From Bdellovibrionales bacterium (GTDB lineage Bacteria; Bdellovibrionota; UBA2361; JAGRAS01): DNA of 12,179 nucleotides. A model generated the notes under the pieces. That model worked only from the letters and a program-made list of their open reading frames with translations, searched no databases and was not told where the DNA came from. Below, in pieces: positions 1 to 6,974 of this stretch. Within the stretch, counting starts at the first letter, position 1. Every line of letters begins with the position of its first letter. The stretch lies in contig JAGRAS010000016.1 in assembly GCA_020434465.1 (NCBI GenBank), forward strand, positions 1 to 12,179, read 5' to 3'. The position numbers were made by a program, and so were the translations under genes.

Positions 1-976
1 CTAGAATGATAACTGAAAGTATCCCTGCAAGACTTTCTATTTCATAAATTTTGTTAGCTTCTGATTTATTTGAATTTTTTACACTTACAACTTTTTTTGT
101 GACTATCTTATCATCTAAATCCACTTTTTCTGAAGATTGCTTTACTGTTTGCTTTGAGGATTTGCTGACACCATCAGCAACAGTCTCTTTAACTCTAGCT
201 TCTTGGCCGCCACTGTTAAACTGCTCGTCAATTGTTTTGTCAAAAATAGACATAACATCGCTTAACTGATCTTTTAACTCTGGGGAGCCCTGCCTATGCA
301 CGGCAATTCCACCCTTATCAAAAAGTGAGATCACTGCCTCATAAATTGCAAAAGAACTCAACATAGTAGTTTTTTTAAGCTCTTCTAAGTCTATGGGATT
401 ATCTAAGTATTCCCAAATTAACCACTCTTTATCGCTTAAACCTCCGGATGAAACAGACTCATCTCGATAAATCTTATTCTCAGCAATATCTTTTGAAATT
501 CTAGCTCTCAACTCTCCAATAGTAACTAAATCTAACAAAAACCCACCAACAGAGATCGCTGGAGTGTAGTCTCTATCAACATCTACCATTTGAACATTAA
601 AAGTAAAAAAACCGCCCTTTTTTAAATCTATAGAATAAAGCTTATCCAAGATCCTCTGTTCAATTACTCTTTGAAACACACTTGCTGGCACAGATGACTT
701 AATATATGAAAACAACTCAGCATAGTTTAAGTTATCTTTTGGAATATCATTTATTAAACCTGCTCCATGCAGTAATGATGCAACTTCTAAGGACTCATTC
801 TTATCCTCCCCCGCTTCGGCAGTACCTGTTCTAACTTCTACAATTTTTCCAGAAACAAAATAAATAAAACAACTCTCCTCACCTTGAATAATTTCAAGCT
901 TCCCTTGTTTTCGTTTTTGAGAAATCGAACGTAAAAGTTGCGAAAAGGAATCTTCTGTTAGTTTTCCAGTTTGCAT
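1..976 (-). CDS. DUF4388 (PATAN-like) protein, C-terminus beyond window
   Basis: The reading frame is open from ATG at 976 down to base 1 (325 complete codons, no stop), so the C-terminus is missing. Residues 1 to about 155 look like a DUF4388/PATAN module: an N-terminal GxLxxxxFxxLLRxI pattern, then GKLEI, then FIYFVSGKIVEV, followed by a second helical half. Residues 181-227 resemble the small winged-helix-like segment that often follows (a 'DNPIDLEEL' helix, then 'AVISLFDKGGI'). Residues 228-310 are polar, Ser/Lys/Asp-rich and probably a linker. Residues 316-325 turn hydrophobic (LAGILSVIIL), possibly the start of a membrane segment. The ATG overlaps the stop of the upstream TPR gene by one base (TAATG) with no separate Shine-Dalgarno, so translation is probably coupled. 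DUF4388 proteins are generally linked to signalling or gliding-type regulation; no catalytic residues are visible. The family call is from pattern recognition and moderately sure. Confidence 0.75.
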   Translation of the reverse strand, partial: MQTGKLTEDSFSQLLRSISQKRKQGKLEIIQGEESCFIYFVSGKIVEVRTGTAEAGEDKNESLEVASLLHGAGLINDIPKDNLNYAELFSYIKSSVPASVFQRVIEQRILDKLYSIDLKKGGFFTFNVQMVDVDRDYTPAISVGGFLLDLVTIGELRARISKDIAENKIYRDESVSSGGLSDKEWLIWEYLDNPIDLEELKKTTMLSSFAIYEAVISLFDKGGIAVHRQGSPELKDQLSDVMSIFDKTIDEQFNSGGQEARVKETVADGVSKSSKQTVKQSSEKVDLDDKIVTKKVVSVKNSNKSEANKIYEIESLAGILSVIIL

Positions 977-2745
977 TAAACCTTGCTCCTTTTCCAATTA
1001 AAAAGTACAGCCAAAAAAACCAAAGCAAATGTGACGAGTCCATAAAAACTTAAAATTCCTGGAGAAACTCCTCCAAATGGAACCAGTGATTCTTTCGGCC
1101 AGTTTATTAAAGGAAAAATGGCAAAAATTAAAACAGCAAAAGTAATAAAAAATCTTCCAGAATTACCTGCAACTATTTCCGAACCACTTGGAATAAGAGA
1201 AACAATTTTTTGAAATAATAACACTAATTTTGTAGTATCTTGATTTAGATTTCTTCTTTTCGCTTTTCCAAAAAATACCAGGGAACTTACTAGTAAGATC
1301 AACCCAATCGAAAGCATTGATGCTGGTGATATTCCAGGCATAATTAACTGCGCAACCGATTCATTAATTACGCTCAATTTTGCAAATGGAGTTACGGCAG
1401 ATCTAAGAATAATTGAGAAAGGAAGATTTATTTCACCAATCGCTTCTTTTTCACTAATCCCTGAAACCTCTTCACGCTGATCAAGCACTTTAGTAACTAG
1501 TGAGTTTTTCGCTTTTGCTTTTGTGTAATATGCTGTGCTACCCACAGTATCTAAGCTCATTATTTTTAATTTAGATGTGTTATAGTAAAAAGCAGCGCTT
1601 TTTAAACCCATAGCTTCTGCCTCAGAAAAAAACTTCTCAGAGGCATGCAACTCACCCCTCACAAGTTCAACTAAACCGCGCTGAGCTTTTGTATAAGGCT
1701 GATTTCCAAGAACTATCTCCGCGCGATTAAAGGCCTTAAGTGCCTCTCCAAGCTGCCCTTTTCGACGAAAATATTCTCCTAAAGCATAGTATAAAACACC
1801 ATCTGTTGGACGTTCTTTGAGTAATTTTTGGATATTATTAAGATCAGATTCTGACGTTGCCCCAGACAATACTTCAACAGCGCTTTTCATTCTCGCATCC
1901 TCTATCCAGAGATTTAGGTTTTCTCTAAGTGGAATTAGCGATCCCCAAGCAATCAACACAGCGCCTGAAATAAAAACTGCCCATTTTCTATTTCTTGATA
2001 ACATTAGGTATACCAATGACCAAACAAAGAGTGTCCATAGCGGGCCAAAAAAAAGTGGAAAAGTAAGGCCAAAAGCCAGTAAAAAAACCCTAGCTATATT
2101 TGGAATTTTGCCAAGAAAAGTACCATCAAATGCTTTTATTAAAGTCTCTGGGGAAACAACAAAATACAACAAAAAATAAAACAAAATTGCTAGTGTATTT
2201 GCCCAAAGAAACGGATAAATAAAACTTACAGCAATTGATATCAAACCAGCAGGATCGTAGCCAAGTAATTCTTTTAAATTAGGAAGTAATCTAAAAAAAT
2301 CAATATTATCAGAAAAACTTGCAGCGTCATACTGAACACCCAGTAAAAGTGGAGATAACTTAACAGCTGCCTCGGCTAAAAGACCTGCTTCATCATACAA
2401 ACCTGCTTGTTTAAGCTTAGCAGCAATTGAAAGCAAGTATTTAGATTGAGTTCGTAGACTATCTCGCCCGAGTTTCTTTTTTAATACATCTAAATGCTCT
2501 ACCTTAGTAAGCGCATCATTAACTCTTCGATCATCAAGTGAATGGATTAAATCACGCCAGAGATTAGCTAACTCTTTTTCATCAGCAAGTTTTTGTATTG
2601 AATCATTCGGTTTTTCTATTGAAGTCGCTTGAGGCGCAGAATCATTAAGTACAGATTCTTGAGCAATCAAGTAACTACAAAAAAAAGAAGAAAGCAAAAA
2701 GCTTGCAATTAAGATAAGAGCTTGTTTTTTAAACCTGAAAATCAT
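976..2745 (-). CDS. TPR-containing multi-pass membrane protein, unknown function
   Basis: This 589-residue protein is not assignable to a named family. Residues 8-28 are a signal peptide or first membrane segment ending near LIAQE. Residues 50-135 are helical and likely periplasmic. Hydrophobic segments cover about 167-197, 216-250 (two) and 254-272. Residues 280-400 contain TPR-like helical pairs (for example 'LYYALGEYFRRKGQLGEALKAF', about 318-339). Three more hydrophobic segments lie at about 475-493, 532-548 and 562-583, and the tail NWKRSKV is basic, as for a cytoplasmic end. TPRs embedded between membrane blocks suggest a scaffold in an envelope complex. It lies between the acidic secreted protein gene (117 bp upstream) and the DUF4388 gene (one-base overlap downstream), so it is probably co-expressed with the latter. 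There is no Shine-Dalgarno; a TATACT box sits six bases before the ATG. Confidence 0.8.
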   Translation of the reverse strand: MIFRFKKQALILIASFLLSSFFCSYLIAQESVLNDSAPQATSIEKPNDSIQKLADEKELANLWRDLIHSLDDRRVNDALTKVEHLDVLKKKLGRDSLRTQSKYLLSIAAKLKQAGLYDEAGLLAEAAVKLSPLLLGVQYDAASFSDNIDFFRLLPNLKELLGYDPAGLISIAVSFIYPFLWANTLAILFYFLLYFVVSPETLIKAFDGTFLGKIPNIARVFLLAFGLTFPLFFGPLWTLFVWSLVYLMLSRNRKWAVFISGAVLIAWGSLIPLRENLNLWIEDARMKSAVEVLSGATSESDLNNIQKLLKERPTDGVLYYALGEYFRRKGQLGEALKAFNRAEIVLGNQPYTKAQRGLVELVRGELHASEKFFSEAEAMGLKSAAFYYNTSKLKIMSLDTVGSTAYYTKAKAKNSLVTKVLDQREEVSGISEKEAIGEINLPFSIILRSAVTPFAKLSVINESVAQLIMPGISPASMLSIGLILLVSSLVFFGKAKRRNLNQDTTKLVLLFQKIVSLIPSGSEIVAGNSGRFFITFAVLIFAIFPLINWPKESLVPFGGVSPGILSFYGLVTFALVFLAVLFNWKRSKV

Positions 2746-2757
2746 AAACGAAGTATA
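2746..2757 (-). promoter_or_regulatory. Candidate -10 box giving a leaderless TPR-gene mRNA
   Basis: On the minus strand, TATACT (2757-2752) is followed by exactly six bases and then the ATG at 2745, so transcription would begin at or next to the start codon. No Shine-Dalgarno lies in the 20 bases before the ATG. The -35 is poor: the hexamer 17 bases upstream is TGTTCC. The rest of the 117-bp gap (2758-2862) shows only a 6-bp inverted repeat (2792-2797/2827-2832) with a 29-base loop and no T-run, so no convincing terminator. Confidence 0.4.
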
Positions 2758-2862
2758 CTCAATTGATTTCTGCTGGAACAGTCAGGAATTTAAGCTCGAA
2801 GAGTCGAAAACTAGTTTAGCTGCAGGGAGCTTCTTAAAGCTTACTTCTATCAATCAGGTAAC

Positions 2863-3768
2863 CTACTGAAAATCAAACAAGTCATCAACTGACATCTGCC
2901 TTTCTTTAAGTTCCAACTGCTTTTTCACCCTTTTTTCTTCACGTTTTTTTGACTCAACATACTCTAAAAAAGGCGAATAAATATAAGATGCAAGCAATGT
3001 AAAATATTCTTGCTCCCCTTTGGTTTTTCCTTCTGGACTTTCAAGCACAGCTTTAAGCTTATCAATTGAGGGAACAATACTTTCAAGAGAGTCTTTCTCT
3101 TTCGCTAACTCAGAAAAAGACTCAGAAATAATCGATAACATCTCCGGATTAGGTTCTCTCTGTTTTAAAAACTCCATTTCTTGCACATCTTCTTTTTTAG
3201 CCTCCATGTGCGCATCCTCCTCTGCTTTTTCTTCTCCTTCATGCTCCTGTTCATCTTTAGAGTCTGAAACTTCATCTTCTTTAATATCCTCTTCTGAGCT
3301 GTGCCCCGGACTTGGAGATGGGCTTGGGGGATGTAATTCAAGATATCTCTTATCTAATTCTTTTTTAAGCTTTGGAGAATCTTTGCAAGCGGACTTAATC
3401 ATTTTGAATAAGTTTTTGCAGGATGCACAATTGGGATCTTTTACATTATTTTCTTCAACAATTTTTAAATACTCTGCTCGCCTACCATCGAAATGCATTA
3501 AAACACAAATATCTCGCATTTCTTTTAAATACTTTCCATATCTATTGTAAGCATTAGAACCAATAACCTGAACCTCCGCCTCTTCTTCCTCTTCATCGTC
3601 TTCTACAGGTAATTGTGAATTTTCAGCTTCTGAGTCTCTTGGTCTAAAAAAATCATCTGATTGAGCAAACAATAGATCTTTAGAGCTAAAAAACAAAAAA
3701 AAGACTATGAGTAAGAAAGTTAATTTCTTTAAAGATTTGTTAAGAATTTTTGAACTGGAACTATTCAT
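2863..3768 (-). CDS. Acidic secreted protein with CxxC and coiled-coil tail, unknown function
   Basis: This 301-residue protein has an N-terminal signal peptide (basic SKILNKSLKK, hydrophobic core about 16-28, likely cleavage after FAQ at 36). Residues 56-64 are almost all Asp/Glu. Residues 70-145 form a compact region with four cysteines (88, 114, 117, 128), including CASC at 114-117, which could form disulfides or bind a metal. Residues 147-155 are an (SP)n linker. Residues 156-200 are very Glu/Asp-rich, and residues 205-300 are helical with a charged tail (KKREEKRVKKQLELKERQ) likely to be coiled coil. No family is recognised. It starts 39 bp after dut. No Shine-Dalgarno is visible; TATAGT lies three bases before the ATG, closer than the usual leaderless spacing. 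The opposite strand is also open here, a by-product of the Asp/Glu-rich codons. Confidence 0.75.
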   Translation of the reverse strand: MNSSSSKILNKSLKKLTFLLIVFFLFFSSKDLLFAQSDDFFRPRDSEAENSQLPVEDDEEEEEAEVQVIGSNAYNRYGKYLKEMRDICVLMHFDGRRAEYLKIVEENNVKDPNCASCKNLFKMIKSACKDSPKLKKELDKRYLELHPPSPSPSPGHSSEEDIKEDEVSDSKDEQEHEGEEKAEEDAHMEAKKEDVQEMEFLKQREPNPEMLSIISESFSELAKEKDSLESIVPSIDKLKAVLESPEGKTKGEQEYFTLLASYIYSPFLEYVESKKREEKRVKKQLELKERQMSVDDLFDFQ

Positions 3769-3807
3769 TACACTATAAAACCAGAGCTTTTAATTTCTAC
3801 AAAACTT

Positions 3808-4254
3808 CTAACGCTTACCAGTAGATCCAAAGCCTTTTGCACCACGATCTGTATCGCCTAAATCTTCCTCGCTCTCAACAAGCATACACTCTGAATTATA
3901 AGGCAAAATTAAAAGTTGCGCTATCTTATCGCCAGCTTGGATTTGATAGTCATTATCGCCGGCATTAGATAGTAAAACTTTAATTTCTCCCCGATAAGAA
4001 GCATCAATAACACCTGCATGGCTGCGAATCTGTTTAACTGCCATGCTACTTCTATCTTTAACAATCCCCACCCAGGCTTTAGGTATAGCTGCTTTTAATC
4101 CGGTTGAAACCAGTGCTTGCATTCCAGATTGTATAATAAGATTTTCGGCAGATCTAAGATCAAAACCTGCATCGCCATCTTTTGGAGCTTCAATAAAAGC
4201 ACCCGCTTGTTTAGCAGATGCTTCTATAAAAAACTTTACTGGCAGTTTATTCAT
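3808..4254 (-). CDS. dut: Deoxyuridine 5'-triphosphate nucleotidohydrolase (dUTPase)
   Basis: Dut hydrolyses dUTP to dUMP and pyrophosphate, keeping uracil out of DNA and supplying dUMP for thymidylate synthesis. The 148-residue length fits the homotrimeric family. All five motifs are visible in order: motif 1 DAGFDL (28-33), motif 2 DRSSMA (67-72), motif 3 GVIDASYRGEI (81-91) with catalytic Asp84, motif 4 GDKIAQ (108-113), and the C-terminal Gly-rich motif 5 RGAKGFGSTG (137-146) that closes over the substrate. The enzyme looks complete and active. Its ATG overlaps the pnp stop by one base (TAATG) and no strong Shine-Dalgarno precedes it, so it is probably translated by coupling to pnp. In several deltaproteobacteria a zinc-protease gene sits between pnp and dut (recalled, not checked); here they are directly fused in tandem. 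Confidence 0.97.
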   Translation of the reverse strand: MNKLPVKFFIEASAKQAGAFIEAPKDGDAGFDLRSAENLIIQSGMQALVSTGLKAAIPKAWVGIVKDRSSMAVKQIRSHAGVIDASYRGEIKVLLSNAGDNDYQIQAGDKIAQLLILPYNSECMLVESEEDLGDTDRGAKGFGSTGKR

Positions 4255-6356
4255 TATGATGCAGCAGCTTCAGATTCACCATCTTCCAAAGCTTCTTTGT
4301 GAGATAGACGAATCTTTCCTTGTCTATCAATCCCAAGAACTTTTACTAGTAGCTCATCACCTTCACTAACAAAGTCAGATACACTTCTAACTCTATCATT
4401 TGACAGTTGTGAAATATGAACTAACCCATCTGTACCAGGCAGAATCTCAACAAAAGCGCCGTAATCAGCAATTCGCTTTACAACACCTTTATAAATCTTA
4501 CCTACTTCTGCCTCAGCTGTTAGACTTTGAATTATATCTAGTGCAGACTTTATTCCTGTCCCAGCAGTGCCTGAAACATTGACTGTTCCATCATCGGAAA
4601 TATCAATTTTAACACCACAAGATTCAGTAATCGAACGAATTGTCTTACCTCCAGGCCCAATAATGTCCCTAATTTTATCAGGGTTAATTTTTAGAGTTAT
4701 AATTTTTGGTGCATAATCACTTAGCTCTGCTGGTGCATTAATCACCTTAGTCATTATACCTAAGATATGAAGTCTAGCGTCTTTTGCTTGCTCAAGTGCA
4801 GCTGACATAACTTCGTTTTTAAGACCTTTAATCTTGATATCCATTTGCAGCGCAGTAATACCTTTGGTACCAGTTACTTTAAAGTCCATATCTCCTAAAT
4901 GATCTTCATCACCTAAGATATCAGTTAAAACAGCGTGTTTATCACCTTCGGCAATAAGTCCCATTGCGATCCCTGCAACAGGAGCTTTAATCGGAACACC
5001 GGCAGCCATCAGCGATAAACTACCACCGCAAACTGAAGCCATAGAACTAGAACCGTTCGACTCAGTGATTTCAGATACAATTCTAATTACATAAGGAAAC
5101 TCTGCTGAGCTTGGAAGAATTGCGCGCAGCGCTCTCTCTGCCAAGGCACCATGCCCAATCTCTCTTCTTCCTGGACCTCTTAGTGGTCTAACCTCGCCAA
5201 CAGAAAACGGTGGGAAATTATAGTGAAGCATAAAGTTTTTGTTTGAAGAGTCGCCAACAAGCGCATCGATCCTCTGCCCTTCCTCTTCTGTTCCTAATGT
5301 AGTTACAACGATCGCTTGAGTTTCCCCTCTTGTAAAAAGCGAAGAACCATGTGCTCGCGGTAACAAATTAAGCTCAATACTTATATCTCTAACTGTTTTG
5401 TAATCTCTACCATCGATTCGTTTTTGCTGGGTAAGAACAAAATTTCTTACCAACTCAGAATGTACTTTTTCAAAAATTTCCTTAGCCTCTTCAGTTTTCT
5501 TATCAGCTTCAGGATCTTCTTCTGAAACAATTTGTGAAATTATTTCATTTCTAACTGCTTTAGTTGTTTCGCTACGCTCAGACTTACTAGTAATCTGTAC
5601 AGCTTCAAGAATCTTATCTTTACCTAACTCAAGAATTTTTGCTTTTACTTCAGCACTAAGTTCAGCAGGGGTAAATTCAATTTTCGGCTTACCAACTTTA
5701 GCTTGCAAATCTTCTTGCATTTTAATGATGTGCTGTAGTTCTTGATGCGCGTAATAAAGAGCATCTAAGACTTCAGCTTCAGGCACTTCCTGGGCTCCGC
5801 CTTCCACCATCACGATCGCATCCTTTGAACCTGCAACAATAAAGTTCAATTCAGCACTATTAGCATCATCCATCGTAGGATTAATCATAAGCTTACCATT
5901 CTTACGAATGACCCTTACTCCAGCAATCGGCCCTTCAAAAGGAGCCTCAGAAATACTCAAAGCCGCTGAAGCACCACAAAGTGCCAAAATATCTGTATCA
6001 ACAGTAGGATCGGCTGAAAGAACAGTCGCTGAAACTTGCAACTCATGACGAAAGCCCTTTGGAAACAAAGGACGAATAGGCCTATCAATAAATCTTGAAG
6101 TTAAAGTTTCTTTCTCACCCAACCTGCCTTCACGTTTAAAAAATCCTCCTGGAATTTTTCCACCGGCATATGCTTTTTCTACATAATCAATCGTTAAAGG
6201 GAGAAAGTTAGCATCCTTTTCATCACCAACACATGCTGTCACAAGAACAAGAGAATCTGCTGATTTAATTAAAATTGATCCGCCAGCCTGCCTAGCAACT
6301 CGGCCAGTTTCCATTGAAATAGTATTACCATGAAAGTTTATTTCTACAGTTTCCAT
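4254..6356 (-). CDS. pnp: Polyribonucleotide nucleotidyltransferase (PNPase)
   Basis: PNPase degrades RNA 3' to 5' by phosphorolysis and can add heteropolymeric tails; it works as a cytoplasmic trimer, often in the degradosome. The 700-residue protein has the full family layout: first RNase PH-like domain (about 10-140, with FFKREGRLGEKE and RFIDRPIRPLFPKGF), helical linker (about 210-310), second catalytic RNase PH domain (about 315-545), KH domain (about 550-615, GPGG loop near 567-570) and S1 domain (about 618-690, GVVKRIADYGAFVEI and DGLVHISQL). The catalytic ILGDEDHLGDMDFK stretch is intact; Asp485 and Asp491 correspond to the metal-binding pair of E. coli. The start is supported by AGG eight bases upstream and by N-terminal family similarity. 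It lies 62 bp after rpsO, with a hairpin in the gap, and overlaps dut by one base. Confidence 0.98.
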   Translation of the reverse strand: METVEINFHGNTISMETGRVARQAGGSILIKSADSLVLVTACVGDEKDANFLPLTIDYVEKAYAGGKIPGGFFKREGRLGEKETLTSRFIDRPIRPLFPKGFRHELQVSATVLSADPTVDTDILALCGASAALSISEAPFEGPIAGVRVIRKNGKLMINPTMDDANSAELNFIVAGSKDAIVMVEGGAQEVPEAEVLDALYYAHQELQHIIKMQEDLQAKVGKPKIEFTPAELSAEVKAKILELGKDKILEAVQITSKSERSETTKAVRNEIISQIVSEEDPEADKKTEEAKEIFEKVHSELVRNFVLTQQKRIDGRDYKTVRDISIELNLLPRAHGSSLFTRGETQAIVVTTLGTEEEGQRIDALVGDSSNKNFMLHYNFPPFSVGEVRPLRGPGRREIGHGALAERALRAILPSSAEFPYVIRIVSEITESNGSSSMASVCGGSLSLMAAGVPIKAPVAGIAMGLIAEGDKHAVLTDILGDEDHLGDMDFKVTGTKGITALQMDIKIKGLKNEVMSAALEQAKDARLHILGIMTKVINAPAELSDYAPKIITLKINPDKIRDIIGPGGKTIRSITESCGVKIDISDDGTVNVSGTAGTGIKSALDIIQSLTAEAEVGKIYKGVVKRIADYGAFVEILPGTDGLVHISQLSNDRVRSVSDFVSEGDELLVKVLGIDRQGKIRLSHKEALEDGESEAAAS

Positions 6357-6391
6357 ATAATTTACCTGTTAATTATGAAATTAAATTAAAT

Positions 6392-6417
6392 ACGCGTTTG
6401 AAAATTGAAAAACACGC
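6392..6417 (-). promoter_or_regulatory. rpsO-pnp intergenic hairpin with paired ACGCGT boxes
   Basis: Two ACGCGT palindromes (6392-6397, 6414-6419) lie in the 62-bp gap. On the minus strand, bases 6417-6410 can pair with 6399-6392 (eight pairs including two G-U, closed by GTTT/AAAC) around a 10-base loop. An alternative is a simple 6-bp ACGCGT/ACGCGT stem. The structure begins at the rpsO stop codon and is followed by AT-rich sequence without a T-run, so it is not a standard terminator. In E. coli the matching gap holds an RNase III-cut hairpin used in PNPase autocontrol; the same role here is inferred. Confidence 0.4.
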
Positions 6418-6418
6418 G

Positions 6419-6691
6419 TTACTTACGAATACCAAGACTTGAAATCAAGGAGCTATATCTTTCTGGGCTCACACCTAAAAGATAATCTAACAATCCTCTT
6501 CTTCTCGCTACAAGACTTAATAAGCCACGATATGAATGCTTATCTTTTGGGTTGGTTTTTAAGTGCTCTGTTAAATTATTTAATCTGTCAGTAATCAGAG
6601 CAACTTGAACTTCTGGAGAGCCAGTGTCTGAATCACTACGCTTATACTTACTAACAATTTCTGATTTATCACTATTTCCTTCAAGCGACAT
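6419..6691 (-). CDS. rpsO: 30S ribosomal protein S15
   Basis: S15 is a primary 16S rRNA-binding protein of the small-subunit platform. The 90-residue length is typical. Conserved features are DTGSPE (22-27), LTEHLK (40-45), the KHSYRGLL segment (51-58) that contacts the rRNA three-way junction, and the RRRGLLDYL helix (63-71), ending in the usual LGIRK. The start is well supported by AAGGA (minus strand of 6699-6703), seven bases before the ATG. It is the first gene of the rpsO-pnp-dut run and has its own promoter about 85 bases upstream. No truB or rbfA precedes it, unlike the common truB-rpsO order. The leader could fold into an S15-responsive pseudoknot. Confidence 0.97.
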   Translation of the reverse strand: MSLEGNSDKSEIVSKYKRSDSDTGSPEVQVALITDRLNNLTEHLKTNPKDKHSYRGLLSLVARRRGLLDYLLGVSPERYSSLISSLGIRK

Positions 6692-6698
6692 TTGTTTT

Positions 6699-6767
6699 TC
6701 CTTCTTATATAAGTGTCGATAATTAAAATATCTAACGGGACTCGACCGACACCTCTTTTTATATCCC
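6699..6767 (-). promoter_or_regulatory. rpsO leader: candidate S15-responsive pseudoknot
   Basis: On the minus strand the rpsO leader contains, in order, GGGAT (6767-6763), GTGTCG (6752-6747), GTCCC (6741-6737) and CGACAC (6718-6713). GTGTCG/CGACAC pairs perfectly, and GGGAT pairs with GTCCC inside its loop, giving an H-type pseudoknot with linkers of 10, 5 and 18 bases. The second stem ends next to a 10-base palindrome, CTTATATAAG (6713-6704), directly before the Shine-Dalgarno (6703-6699). E. coli S15 represses its own mRNA by stabilising a pseudoknot at the ribosome binding site. The pairing is seen here; S15 binding is inferred. Confidence 0.5.
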
Positions 6768-6783
6768 TTTTTTTAACGGATGA

Positions 6784-6812
6784 AATTTAGCAATAAGAAG
6801 CCTTAAAGTCAA
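6784..6812 (-). promoter_or_regulatory. Sigma70-type promoter for rpsO-pnp-dut
   Basis: On the minus strand TTGACT (6812-6807) is followed by a 17-base spacer and TAAATT (6789-6784). The -35 matches consensus at five of six positions and the -10 at four. Transcription would start near G6777, leaving a leader of about 85 bases that contains the whole predicted pseudoknot and a normal Shine-Dalgarno. Confidence 0.6.
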
Positions 6813-6823
6813 CGCGCCAAGAC

Positions 6824-6853
6824 AGCTAGTGTTTTGAAAAAGCTAGTTTTTTT
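6824..6853 (+). terminator. Orphan hairpin followed by T7, terminator-like on plus strand
   Basis: AGCTAGT near 6824-6830 can pair with the AGCTAG region at 6841-6848 through an imperfect stem (CTAG/CTAG core, three T-A pairs further in, one mismatch and wobbles), followed by seven Ts (6847-6853). The polarity suits termination of plus-strand transcription, but no plus-strand gene lies to its left. On the minus strand the downstream side is not T-rich. It may be a chance AT-rich structure or mark a small antisense transcript. Confidence 0.2.
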
Positions 6854-6890
6854 AGTAATTAAATACTCCAAAAATCTGTAAAATCTAGGT

Positions 6891-6914
6891 AGCTTGAGCA
6901 CTAAGAGCTTGAGC
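6891..6914. repeat. Short direct repeat AGCTTGAGC x2
   Basis: Two identical 9-base copies (6891-6899 and 6906-6914) with a 15-base period lie in the gap between rpsO's promoter and the unknown gene at 6975. They could be a binding site or the 3' end of the 6975 gene's transcript. No Rho-independent terminator is evident for that gene. Confidence 0.35.
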
Positions 6915-6974
6915 TATATTAATGACAAAATATAAAAATCTAGCAAAATCAATAAATTAGGAGAGCATAAGAGT

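Noticed and set aside
1817..2179. 120-codon plus-strand open frame inside the TPR gene
   Set aside because: It overlaps a gene with clear membrane and TPR structure, has no ribosome site, and its product is not protein-like.
2792..2832. Inverted repeat AAGCTC/GAGCTT as terminator after the acidic-protein gene
   Set aside because: The stem is only 6 bp with a 29-base loop and no T-run on the minus strand.
3020..3550. 176-codon plus-strand open frame, Ser-rich
   Set aside because: It is the antisense of the Glu/Asp/Lys-rich part of the secreted protein gene; codons such as GAA and GAG read as TTC and CTC with no stops on the other strand, and the product has no domain features.
4043..4369. 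Plus-strand frames across the dut/pnp junction
   Set aside because: They are shadows of two certain genes whose motifs are intact on the minus strand.
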